In this document: positions 24,960 through 36,524 of the stretch, piece by piece | How positions within the stretch are numbered: the first letter of the stretch is position 1 | Layout of the letters: each line of letters opens with the position of its first letter | Assembly (NCBI GenBank): GCA_008828725.1 | Contig: MEHQ01000010.1 | Location: 322,271 to 386,270 of the forward strand | Reading direction: 5' to 3' | Length of the DNA: 64,000 bases | Origin: Saccharina japonica | Lineage: Eukaryota > Sar > Phaeophyceae > Laminariales > Laminariaceae | The notes under the pieces: generated by a model | Databases searched by the model: none | Told to the model about the DNA's origin: nothing | What the model saw: only the letters and a program-made list of their open reading frames with translations | Made by a program: the position numbers and the translations under genes

Positions 24960-25947
24960 ACGAAACGTACCACACATTGGATCATTTTCATACTGTGATG
25001 TGTTTCTCTTTGCCATCAAGATTGATTGCTTGATGGGGCGCTCACTGATGGAGATATTGTAGGCCGAACACGCCTCGGCTGAGTAGGTACACCGCCGTAA
25101 GCGCGCACGGTCATCGTGCGCCTGGAAAACGTGCGCTGAGAAGCCATGGCCCGGCATGGATGTCGATGTCGATAATTGATCGGATTTTCCCGGTGATTTG
25201 TTGTTGTGATTTTGTTCACGAACCACGTGGCCGCGGGGGGTCCCATGAGCCCCCGAAAAATTCCACGATGCCATGGCAGTGGTATGGTATGAGTGGTATT
25301 ATAGAGGATGCCTGCTGTATTAAAGAACAAGGCAATATTACAAAGCGTGTTCAAAGGACCTCTTTCTTTCTCTTCTTGTGTCTGGTGATGGATGGCCTCA
25401 GCAAGCTGTGCGGTTTTGTCGGCATAGAGAGACGTTTCTTTTCGTCCTGTTGGTCTCTTTTTGTCCTTTGCTGTTTTGAGTGTTGCACTTACACTTACAG
25501 AACGTCCGAGCCGTGCGCTGGAAGCTTGTTGCAGATACAGCCTGAAACAGCTATTAGATTAGTATATTAGTTGAGAGCAGGACGAGTAAGTGAAAGGTTA
25601 AGTTGTTCTATCAATACCACATTTAGACTATCACCAGGTACTTCTTACGATACCAAGAACGTGGTACATGACCTTGCTGAAATCTTCGAAGCGACCCGCC
25701 ACATATACGTACCAGGTACGTAGGGAACGCCTCTAGATTATACATGGTATACTCGTAGCATCGCGTACAGTATTATTGAATAATAGGATCACAGCGTCTC
25801 GCGGTGTCACCAATTTAGACGCTGATGTTGTCTTCAGCGTGCACACTGGCCCTTTCCCTCGAAAAATGACCCCATTAGGTACACAGCAGGGTACAAACCA
25901 CACCAACGCGAGGAAAGTAGAATCACAAAGCAACGACACACGCAGCG
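24960..25947. other. Convergent spacer between NOT3 and TrmH-like gene
   Basis: About 1 kb lies between the two stop codons and must contain both 3' ends. No convincing gene is seen. It contains TACCAGGTA-type motifs near 25629 and 25709. Confidence 0.6.
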
Positions 25948-28900
25948 TCATCGTACGTGGAAGCCTGCAACGGTCTGCGGCCCATCCTCTGCAGATCCGA
26001 AGACCTCGTCTGGCATCACAATGCCCTCTCTTCGCAAGATTGCCTCTGACCCCCTGACGCATTGCATTAGCCAAGTCGCCGTCACCTTTCTTCGCTCGTC
26101 TTCCGGAAGATCCCCGTGTTTCAGAGCCCTGTCGTTTTTTTCAAGACACGTAAGTTGTTTTTGTTCGGGGTCAACCAAAGTAACGTGTGGGCGTAGTGCT
26201 GTTAATCTATTAATAGAGGAACGGAGGCAGCTCGGGATGGGCTCGTATGGAGGGATGGAGGGAGGTGAAGAGGCGTAACTGCGATGCTATGCACTCAGTA
26301 TGAATACCAATCCTGCCTCTACTACAGGTGAACTCAAGCAATCTCCATAAAATTATGGCTTGGCCTCCAATGCGATAACTCTAGGACGGCACCACCAGCA
26401 TTGCCCTTCGTTCGGCATGGCGCCCTGGCTAGTCTAGGTGGAGATATGGTCACAGTAGTTTCATACACTCAGCAGACGCAGAGCAGAAGACCCTGTTCTA
26501 ACAAAGACCGCATCATAATCAAAAGGACACGTACATAAAAAGACCAGTTAAAACATCACGTGTAACCGTTTGGGACCAAGACTACTATTAATAGCTATCA
26601 CATACCATACCTCCAATGTTACTACTCGTACTACACTACTGTAGTATCTTGGAATAATGCATTTGATGCATCAAGCGGCCAGGAAGAGCGTGCGCGCCAC
26701 AGCACGATTATCATCATGCCACCATACTGCGCACGTGTGGTGCATCTCCATCCGCTGCTTATGTTGCACTCTTGCCGCTCGCTCGGACACATGGACACAT
26801 CCCCTCCTCCTTTACCCTTGAACCGCCTTAAACCAGACTGCCTCGTGCTCGTGTGCCGATGTTTTAATCGGCAGGTTTTTTCGACATTTTCCCCCCAACC
26901 TCTTCACTATAATCACGTCTGAAAGGGGATAAGAGCACCACAGCAATTGTTACACAGCCCTACTCGTACACCAACCAGTACCAGTATGGTATACTCGTAC
27001 AGTAGCACCGACCTGATGGCACTGAGATGTGCCACGATGATGGAGCACGCGACCGACATATTGAACGAGCGCACGAACCCTCTCATCGGAATCACGAACG
27101 TTGCGTCCGCCATATTTCGCATCGAATCCGATATCCCTCGCTCCTCATTCCCCAGCACCACCGCCGTCTTCACGGACCAGTCTATCTCCCCGATGGGAAC
27201 AGCGGAAGGGGATAGGTCGCTGGCTACCACCTGGCAGTGATTCATCAGTTTTACGATACAGCAATATAGAAATGTCAAGGCTGTTCAAAAATGTTTACTA
27301 CGGGTATTGCACGGGGTAGACCGCTATTCCAACCGACGGTGGTTTGGCGGGGAGGGAACCACGAGTCGGTCGTTTTGGGAACGAAGCGCGACAATAACAG
27401 CCCTCGAGATAACGGTGCAACCGCATTGCGCACCCATACAGTACACATATATACACATATACATATATAGGTGCAATCGGCTATTCGAGAGCCTTGCTGC
27501 GAAATCCGTGTGATACTATCGGCGGAATGAAATGATTCGCTCAGGTCACAGGAGTGCACGGTAGAATAACGTGGAGCCTTTTAGAGTTATTGTGACATGC
27601 GTACTTCTAGAACGTGCGTAACTATGCATTCGACGGCAGCCTATAACACAACGGTAGCATGCGTGCGGCAAACTTTTTGGGGTCGAAACGAACCACGAAC
27701 ACTCCAGGCTACCTGCGGTACCACCACTAGGCCTACAAAAACGTGGGCGTATCCCAGCGAAAAAAACTAGCAAGCACTCCCCACAACCTCCCCCCTGACC
27801 CACCCGCCTACTCACCGTACAAAGTAGGGGCGGGGGGGGCACATACTCCCTAGTCATAAGCATGTACCAGGTACGTGCAGAGGTGATGCTGCGGGGGCGG
27901 CATGATCATCCGAAGTGGCTTACCTGATAACCATCTTTCTTCAGCTTCGCCACGGCATCCTCCGGGCTATCGTGGCCATGAAGAGTAAGCCATTTCTGGC
28001 TAAAACCACGTAAGACGGTACAACACCAAACAGTAACAGGTACCAGGTATGGAATAGGGAACAGGGTGGGAGGTTCGAAATGAGCGATCCTGATTTTACC
28101 TTTTTTTACGGTCATGTGAAGACTCACAATGCAGCATGGGCTGGCCGTTGGTTGTAGATAAATGCTCCTGGACGACGCGGAAATCCCTACTGGTACCTGT
28201 TAGCATGTAACTGCCCATGGTGCTTACTAATATTACTGATATTACTGATATTACTGATATTACTGTACGATGGTGTTTCATGGTGGGGACCGACTCGACA
28301 CAGAATAGCTCAATGCTGCCTATCCCGCTGCCACCGCTGCCGCAACATCGTCAAAACGGAAAACTCCCTGAATATTCCAGTGCTTGCGCTTCCCCTTATG
28401 CTATATACCACCGCAAAACTGTAAAAATAAACTGTAAAAACGGGGTTGCATAGAAGTATGAGCATAATTCGTTTATTATCTGTCGCACGCCACGGGAGAG
28501 GCCACAAGCAAGTGTTTGAAGTGTCCACCCTTGTCACCTTTGAAGACCAAGATAGATATGTACCAACTCTAGTTCAGGTAGATATCCGCGAGCAAAAAAA
28601 AACTAATAAGGGGACGCCCTGTACCGCCCACTTAGGCAACAAACAGCCTAATTCAGGAACGACACGCCAACAACGTATCTGAAACGATTTTGTTTGTCAG
28701 GTTACGGTCAGGTTATGCTCCAAGACCCCGCACGCGTGAATGAATCACCTGCCCATAGCGGTGCACATGGTCTGGAGCCTGGCCTTCTTGGAGTAGGTGG
28801 ACGGGTCGGACACGATGTGCGCGTGCTGTATGCCGAACGAGTCCAGGGTGCGAAGACACGCCCAGACCTGTCTCGCATCATCGCAACAACAGCAGTATGG

Positions 28901-30705
28901 CATCGACATATATTATATACTACTTATGTCAATACATATGCAGTAGTGGTGTTTGATGTCGAAGCGTTACCATCCCATTGACAACCCAGTGCAGTAATAC
29001 TGCTAATAGTGTTGCTTAGTGCTGCTGTGCATCGTAAATACAAAGAAAGGGTAGGAGCTTATGAACCGCGTTTCAATTTCACCCCCCGCTTGTGCAACAC
29101 ACACGCGCTCGGTCGACAAGAAAAGCAGTGTAGTGTACGCCAAAGCAGCAGCAGCAGTAGCGGTACTGGCAGGAGTTATGCGTACGCACTTCTGAATCTA
29201 CTAACATACCAGGTATACGGTATGGTATGGTATTATACTACTATCATGCCCACCGGAGGGAAGGCACCCTCTGCTCGAAAGCAGCACCACGTTATATGTG
29301 GGCCAACGAATATCAACAGGATCAACAGGCCCGGGCTCATATAATACTTATATACGATGATATGATACAGCTGAGCATCGCTCACGGTTGATATACGCGT
29401 AGCTCTTGTGCGAATGGCGAGAGACGGGAAGGCTGCCAACTAGAAAGAGTTGAACCAGTTGGTAGTTCGTACCGGTATATTATAGGGGACAAGGCGCGCT
29501 CGTCACGCGCCCAAGCGCCTGCCAGGGGCGCCAAGCGCAAACGCACAACGCACAACGCACGAGTGTCGTAGTCTGTTGTCAGAGCTCTATTTAGACTACG
29601 TCCCACATCTATGCACTGCTTTGCGGAATATAGGTATGGCGCACCGTCCGTGACCTGCGTGAGGCGCACATGCTGCAAGGCGGTGTGTAAGCCAACCATC
29701 ATAAGTACTTACACTACGAGTTACACTACGTATATTCGATATCCATCATACGTGGAGAGTGGATGAGAGAGGCTTACGTTGTTGGGATTGGCAGGGTTCT
29801 CGAATACGATGGTGGCGCTACCAGTGCGTTGGTCGAGCACGTCTTGCATCCGCGCCAATCTGTCCTCCGTGAGGTATCCCTTCAGGAGATCGATCGCACG
29901 ATCGAGGTCCTCGGCAGTTTTCCCGGCCAGCTCCCCCCCGACGCCTATCATCTTTGATACGCTGGCAGGAGCGGTTGCCCTTGCAGCTTCTTCCGCCATG
30001 TTCTCCGCGTGCGTTCTCGTCTGCAGAATGGATGTACGTATGTATGATATGTTAAACCGGTATTCATATTCACAGCAGTGTCAAATGCCACACGTCGATG
30101 TGTCGATTCCAACGAATCAAACGCGGCGGTGCATGTTTACCAGCAACAAAGGGCAACTCACAGCATGATGTGCAGTGCGCGTCCTGGTCGTCAGCGTTGC
30201 GCTTGTTGCAAAGTGTAAACATGCTCACGTGCGCTACGAGTACACACGGAGGATGTTGTGCACACTGACCTTGACCACTACCAAGCGGTACGGCCACGGC
30301 TGCAGTATCGGCACAGCGCAAGCAGTATATTTGTCATGATGTGACACCTTTCTTTGTGTGGACACATGATGGCAAGAGTGCCAGGTACCGCTAGCCAGAC
30401 TCACAAGGGCAAAGCCACAATGCAACCGTATCATGACAACACAATATTAGGCTTACCTTCCAAGATCCGAACTCCCACGTGTCCCATTCGTCTGCATCGG
30501 GGTCCTGCTCAGCACTGCGATCCCTTGGGCCGACAATGGCATTGGTGCTACGTGTGCCCGTCGAACGAGCACGCTTGTACAAACGGTGCTGTGTGCTGCG
30601 AACATTTTGGGCAAATGGGCTTCCTATCCTAGGCGATAGGTAACAGCGAGCGAATCCTACCGTAGAGAGAATCATTAGTAGGCGGTCACCCCTCCACACC
30701 AGCAT
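25948..30705 (-). CDS. TRMH: TrmH-like SPOUT RNA (guanosine 2'-O) methyltransferase
   Basis: Enzymes of this family transfer methyl from S-adenosylmethionine to a ribose 2'-OH, in bacterial TrmH at G18 of tRNA. Six exons join in phase: 30705-30457, 30020-29778, 28867-28749, 27999-27924, 27230-27013, 26128-25948 (361 aa). Residues about 138-165 carry the TrmH start (RLARMQDVLDQR..FENPANPNN). Motif 1 is NNVWACLRT with the predicted catalytic Arg170. Motif 2 is LGNEERGISD (255-264). Motif 3 is IPMRGFVRSFNMSVA (276-290), with the N-x-S of the trefoil knot. The C-terminal helix ATWLMQCVRGSEAILRREG matches bacterial TrmH extensions. The N-terminal 83-residue exon is basic with a hydrophobic stretch (LLMILSTVGFA), suggesting plastid or mitochondrial import. 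The frame stays open upstream of the chosen Met, so an earlier start (up to 31119) or Met11 is possible. Substrate and organelle are inferred. Confidence 0.88.
28231..28264. repeat. ATTACTGAT tandem repeat
   Basis: Four copies of the 9-base unit TATTACTGA lie in tandem in intron 3 of the TrmH-like gene. Confidence 0.9.
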
Positions 30706-31042
30706 CGTGTTGCTAGTGCAGCGTTGTAGTGCTGCTGTGTCTCCCACGCGAGTTGCTGTTCTTCTCCTGATTTTCCATTTTCGCCGCCTTTTTGGGAGTT
30801 CCACTGTGTTTGGCGGCGTGTTTAGAAAATGAAACTGCCCGTTTGAAACACGAAACTTTTTTGTGCAGACTTCGACGAGTTCGAGGTTCGTCCTTCTGTC
30901 TTTGTGATGCATGGAGATTCGTTGTACCCTATCGACCAATGCTCCTGGATCGTGATACATAGTTGAACGGCGACAGATTTGTTTGCGTGAGGGGATTGAG
31001 CCGTGGAGATTACGTGAAGGAGTCGTGAGTTGCTCGGGTGCG
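30706..31042. promoter_or_regulatory. Putative bidirectional promoter, TrmH-like / armadillo gene
   Basis: Only 337 bp separate the chosen start codons of two divergent genes, so their core promoters must lie here or overlap the coding ends. No clear TATA box is assigned. The minus-strand frame of the TrmH-like gene runs open through the whole interval, so its true start could lie within it. Confidence 0.5.
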
Positions 31043-34000
31043 ATGGGGACGGGCGAGTCGAAGGATGAAAGAAGAGTGAACGACGACCTGGTGCTTATGG
31101 AGGACGGTGAGGTCCACACTCAACACGAACCATCGACAAATCTGATTTTCCCCTCTAGAAGACCAGAGTGTCACTCCTTCGGAGTCTCACCCAACCCGAT
31201 GAATATTGGTGTATCATGCATGCTTATCGCTGGCTGGCATCATTTTGTGACTGACATTCACCAAACCCCCCTAAATTCTATGCATATGTATGACGCAGAC
31301 GACTCGCTGAGCGATGCTCTGCGCTCTAACTTGACGAGGCTTATCGCCTACGCCAAGAGCGCTGATCCTGACCTTCAGCGACAAGTTGCAGAGAAACTGG
31401 CCAACGAAGCAGTCAAACGTAAGCACGTGCCTCGAAGTACCAGAGGGGGGTTGCAGAAAATCCAGACATGGGAAGATTCAAACTCGTTTATGATCGCTAC
31501 GAATATCATAACGGCGTAGGTCCGAGCCATCGTGCCCAACTGGTGCCTGTCCCAGACTGGTACCGGTACTCCCGGCCGTTTGCACGGATCAACTGTTATG
31601 ACTGATCGGGTGAGATGTACGAGGACGTTTGTGGCCACGGATGTATGCCACTACTTGTGAAGCGCACATCAGAAAAACACTACTCGTACGTGCAATCAAT
31701 ACTGTACTGTAGTACCAATTGCACGCATTGGGTTTGGTGGCGTGGGCGGATCTATGATTTACGCCTTCGGCCGTTAGCTTTACATCATATCACCATGCAT
31801 ACTGATACCATCACACCAGGGTATATGTACGTCGTCGACACACTCACCGTGACACGTCCTGACGCTGCCTGCTAAAACATCCTAAACCAAAACATCGCAG
31901 CTAGTCGACAAGCACAAATCGTGGAGCTCGGTGGGCTGAAGCTTCTCCTGCCCCTGTCCAAGTCGAGCGACATCGAAGTCCAGCGCTTGGCCGTGCATGC
32001 CCTTGCAAACCTCTCTGTCGACAGTGAGTCGTGTGCTATACTACAGTAGTATTCATAGCATGTGCTGTACGAGTAGTACGTGTAAAGCAGGGTGCGGGTA
32101 TATACAGTAGCAATAGTGTAATTCGTGCTTGCCCCAATTAGGATTCCAAGCCGTTCCGAGGACAGGGGGTTTGCCGAGAGAGCTGGATGAGCATTGGTGT
32201 GGACTTTGTGAATGAAACAGTCTTCCTTGACTACGTACGCACGAAGAGTGCGGTAGCTTCACACGACCATATTACCATTGTGGGTGCACAGTAGCTCTAC
32301 ACCAACGGCTACACCAACGAATCTTGCGTGTTCACCCTGTTCCCGCCTTATGCAGCGAAGAACCAAGAATTGATGGCGGAGGAGGGCGCGATCGACATCT
32401 TGGTAGACATGTTGGCTTCGACTCACCCGCACCTTCAACGACAAGCCGCCAAGGCCTTGGCAAACCTCGGGGTCAACACCTCGAACAAGGAGAGGATTTG
32501 CACGGCCGGGGGAGTGGTTCCGTTGGTGCAGCTCGCTAGTTCTAAGAGTCGAGGCGTAGCCGTGGAGGCCGTCGCCGCTCTGGCCAACTTAGCTGTCAAT
32601 GGTAAGTCAAAATACCACAAGTCGCGCTATCAACTATTGCGGGGAACCATAGCAAATAAGACCAAATAACAGCCGATTTTCCTAATTGAGAATTACCTTT
32701 CCGATGAGAATGAAAATCGATTTTAGTACTTTGTTATTGTTTAAGAGTTGAATTTCGCTCACGATCACAATTTGACGTGGAAAATATGCTCCTCGATGGT
32801 AGGTATCGATCCACGAAAAAAAAAGTGAAATCAACCTTGACAGGCTCGTGAAATCGAGGATTTAAGGGAATTTGCATTTATGAGCGAGGTACCTCGCCCA
32901 TAAATCCAGATTTTCTGGGATCTTCGATATCTTGAGACTGCCGATGCCGATTTCGTTTTTTTTTGTCATTGACGGGTGTCACAACTGACAATAGTTTACA
33001 GTGAAAAAAATGACTGTTGAGGGAAGTACACCTCTTACAATTCAAAAAACAATATTTTCAATTTTTTCTTCTCATCGGAGAGGCAATTCTCAATTAGGAA
33101 AATCGGCTGTTAAATAGTGTTATTATAGTGAAAATAGGTAAGTAAACGTATAGGGTTTTGGGTGTACCGTCGGTCCTATTTACTAGTGTCACTAGTGTTT
33201 ACTATGCTCCCCCGTAATACTGTATTGATACAGCAGAACCTCGTTGAAACGAAGTACGAGTAGTGAATACCTGATACCAGGTGGTTGTTTTAGTTCGTAG
33301 CCTTATCTCTGCTCCGAATGTGGCTTCCATGATGGCCCGATCATACCAGCACTACAGTAGTTCAAAACCTCTAACCAGAAATCAGCCCAGATTCACTGCA
33401 CATTGAGTACTCCATACACCTGGCAAATCGCGTTACACTTAATATGTAAGTATATGCTGTAGCTACGCATGACATATCGTCCGTCAATTGTGCCGCACAA
33501 CACATGTCAACGTTACCTCAGACAAAAGCGAAATCCAAATAGTGCAAGAAGGCGGGCTGGGGCCAATACTGGACGGAGCTGCTTCGCCCGACAGGGAGCT
33601 GCAGTCACAGTGTGCGCGGGCGCTGCGCAACCTCTCCGTTAACCGTGAGCATATACCCTGGTATACAGTACAAATGTCGTCTCAATATGCTGCACGTCGT
33701 GTGAAATATTCCATGTGTCATAGTCCATACGTCCGTGTACCATGCCGGAACGTTTCCCAAGCAACCCGTGAGTCGCTGGACAGTTTTATCGGAAAATCTA
33801 CAGTAGGTGAACGAGCGGATGCACCCATGCACTCATGTACTCATGCACCCATGCACTCATGCACTCATGCGACCATGCACAGCACTAACACTGTAAATCG
33901 CAAACGTCATGCAGTATACCTGATGTGTACAGCTGTAGGAGTCACACTATAGTGCTACTCGCAGTAAAACGATTCGTGATGCCACGTTTTCGAGGCCATA

Positions 34001-34959
34001 TGACAGCACACCACGGCTGAGCCACGGGAGGCGCTGAGTTGGATTGCTCCAAGTGATGTACGTATGTATGTACCGGAAGTTAAGTTCAACAAGATTGCGC
34101 CGACTATGCGCAGGGTTTACGTATCGACCTTATGTACATGTTTGAGCATGATTATAAGACTCCTACGAACGTACTACATGTAAAGTAGGGTCAAGTATGT
34201 ACGTACAGTAGTAGCACTTGGTTGTTTTTTTTCGGAAGTCTGCTTTCGAGAACAAGACCGCGAAACAACACGTAACAGCCGATTTTCCTAATTGAGAATT
34301 GCCTTTCCGATGAGAATGAAAATCGAAAATATTTTTTTTTGGATTGTAAGAGGTGTACTTCCCTCACAGTCATTTTTTTCACTGTAAACTATCGTCAGTT
34401 GTGACACCCGTCAATGACAAAAAAAAAAAAACGAAATCGGCATCGGCAGTCTCAAGATATCGAAGATCCCAGAAAATCTGGATTTTATGGGCGAGGTACC
34501 TCGCTCATAAATACAAATTCCCTTAAATCCTCGATTTCACGAGCCTGTCAAGGTTGATTTCACTTTTTTTTTCGTGGATCGATACCTACCATCGAGGAGC
34601 ATATTTTCCACGTCAAATTGTGATCGTGAGCGAAATTCAACTCTTAAACAATAACAAAGTACTAAAATCGATTTTCATTCTCATCGGAAAGGTAATTCCC
34701 AATTAGGAAAATCGGCTGTTACGTGCTAAATGCAGTACAGGCACGCCACAGCCCGACCTACCCCCCCCCTCCCTCCCATGCACGCGCTTCTTTTCAAACA
34801 TACGCACTGTGTTCGTCAGCCTTGAACAAGGAACGCATACTAGCCATGGGAGGCAAGGATACCCTAGTGGTTTTGTCCCGATCGAACGACGACAAGACCA
34901 AGCAGCAGGCCTCCAAAGCTTTAGCAAACTTAGATTTGAGCGTGATTGGCAGAAAATGA
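31043..34959 (+). CDS. Armadillo-repeat protein, predicted N-myristoylated
   Basis: Armadillo (ARM) repeats stack into a superhelix that binds partner proteins. Six exons join in phase: 31043-31106, 31299-31418, 31901-32023, 32356-32601, 33522-33644, 34820-34959 (271 aa). Repeats end in LANLS-like helices: QRLAVHALANLSVD, QRQAAKALANLGVN, VEAVAALANLAVN, QSQCARALRNLSVN, KQQASKALANLDL. The N-terminus MGTGESKDE fits the N-myristoylation rule (Gly2, small residue at 6, basic at 7), as in the vacuolar ARM protein Vac8, so membrane attachment is plausible. All five introns are phase 1, and the middle exons are 120, 123, 246 and 123 nt, that is one ARM repeat or two. The first intron (31107-31298, 192 nt) is a multiple of three and open, so its retention would also be readable. 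The protein is short for the family. The partner is unknown. Two MITEs sit in introns 4 and 5. Confidence 0.85.
32669..33110 (+). mobile_element. MITE copy 1 (442 bp, TA target duplication)
   Basis: The element starts ACAGCCGATTTTCCTAATTG and ends with its reverse complement, giving terminal inverted repeats of about 40 bp (continuing through CCTTTCCGATGAGAA). It is flanked by TA on both sides (32667-32668, 33111-33112), as expected for Tc1/mariner-type insertion. It is AT-rich, has no coding capacity and is inserted in intron 4 of the ARM gene. An internal palindrome GAGCGAGGTACCTCGCCC lies near its middle. Confidence 0.93.
33820..33880. repeat. Tandem repeat of CACTCATG/CACCCATG units
   Basis: Units of 8-10 bases (GCACCCATGCACTCATG and variants) are repeated about six times in intron 5 of the ARM gene. 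Confidence 0.85.
34275..34719 (-). mobile_element. MITE copy 2 (445 bp), inverted relative to copy 1
   Basis: This is nearly identical to the element at 32669-33110 but in opposite orientation, again bounded by TA (34273-34274, 34720-34721) and by the ACAGCCGATTTTCC / GGAAAATCGGCTGT termini. It is inserted in intron 5 of the ARM gene. The few differences are mainly in homopolymer runs, so the two copies look recent. Confidence 0.93.
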
Positions 34960-35458
34960 TCGAGGCGGTCGCTGGCCATACTGGGGACGAGGAAGGCCGG
35001 TATTGAGGGTGACGTTGGTGTGGTGTTGCGGTGGTGCCGGGAGTTGTGTAGAGCACGGCATGCAGGAAAGGGGCGGCGATGTAATTATTAGGTTATGTGA
35101 ATACAATGGTTGGGAGTTTTGCTTGGTGGCCGTGGATGCTACCCGTGTTTCCACTGCATCGTCTATAGATGTGCTTCCTGCCTTCGATTTACGGCAGCAT
35201 GTGACATTTCTAAAAGAGGCGGCATTGATTTGAGGAGCGGCTGAAACGATGGCCGTCGATCTCAAAATGAGTACGTAGCTACCTGGTAAAATCCATAGAC
35301 ACCCGAAAGAAGCCCAAACACGTGACGGTACTACTGACTATTAAATAGTGGATTCCTGGAAGGTCCTAGTCGACGGGCATAACCCACTGGGTCCATTGCC
35401 GCTACGCTATTGAAACTATTGTAAACGGTGGTGGTCGTGTCTTGGCTGGGCATAGCTA

Positions 35459-35523
35459 AGGTACTGTGAACCTACTGCAAGGTACTGTAAGGCTACTGTA
35501 AGGCACTGTAAACCTATTGTAAG
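35459..35523. repeat. Degenerate tandem repeat of GGTACTGTAA units
   Basis: About six imperfect copies of a 10-base unit (AGGTACTGTAAGGCTACTGT and variants) occur in a row. Confidence 0.8.
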
Positions 35524-36175
35524 CCGGTTGCCAATACGCTCCAAACACGTACTGTACCCCAGGCACCTGGTATATGCGGACAGATATACGAGGTACTGTC
35601 GAACATTCCGGAAGGATCGTACCCACGTCTAACACACTGACCGCCAAATATGTTTCGGGCCGAATTGCGAACATCTTTCATCAGGACCCGCCGGTAGGCC
35701 ATACATATATACCTAAGGCGATGGCTAGCCCTCCCTTCGACGCCAAAAACATACAAATAGACAACTTGCCATACATTCCGTGTACCAGAACGGTCGTCCA
35801 AACGTCACCGATGACTACTTGTTTTCGACCATTGCCTCCATCGTGCGGTTGTGGTTCTGCTGTGTAGTGTAGTGTGGCGTAAACTGCATCCTCTTCGCCC
35901 TCGCTTCGCCCTCGCTTCGCCTTTGCTTCGCTCATTCGTCCAGCGAAAGAAAGGTCGGCAGAGACAACTCCCCCCCCTGCACACAAATTACAAAATAACA
36001 AGATGGCCGAAATAGCGCAAGAATACAGAGCGGGGGATGAGCACTCCCGCAGTGTGTCTGAATAGGCTTCATCAGTGGATAGATGGTGGAACGGCGCGTT
36101 CGCTGGCTCAAGGCTTGACAGCTTGACCGCCAGTAAGAGGGAAGTTGTGCGGTCGACGCCTTAACGCCCCCTCTG

Positions 36176-36232
36176 TTATACCATACCATACCATATAATA
36201 CCATACCATACCGTACCATACCTGGTACCTGG
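36176..36232. repeat. CATAC tandem repeat ending in GGTACC motifs
   Basis: The pentamer CATAC is repeated about nine times with minor changes, running into CCTGGTACCTGGTACG, a copy of the dispersed TACCAGGTA motif. Confidence 0.85.
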
Positions 36233-36524
36233 TACGTAGCGAATACTAAAGCTGTATTGTCCGACATACAGTGTAGGAATCGCGCTGGCTGGATACCGTC
36301 GCCTGGATGACAGCATCTTAGACCGCCAAATATTTGCATCTTACTGCGGTCGGCGTGTTCATATATACTGTATGTGCATAGCTGCCCGGCGCATAATCGC
36401 CTCAAGTTATAAACCAGATGCCTGGTAGATGTTTATACCTCGACTCAGGGTACGTACGTAATGTAAGCCCGATGGGTGATGGCTGATGGCTCAAAGGGTT
36501 CGCACGAGAGAGTCGCGTTCGAAA

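Larger units (their letters stand above)
34960..36524. other. Convergent spacer between ARM gene and TTD14-like gene
   Basis: About 1.6 kb holds the two 3' ends. There is no convincing gene; a plus-strand frame at 35574-35867 lacks recognisable features. It contains two short tandem arrays (35459-35523 and 36176-36232). Confidence 0.6.

Noticed and set aside
33820-33880. Short regular repeats that could suggest a CRISPR array
   Set aside because: The units are contiguous 8-10 bp repeats without spacers, in a eukaryotic intron.
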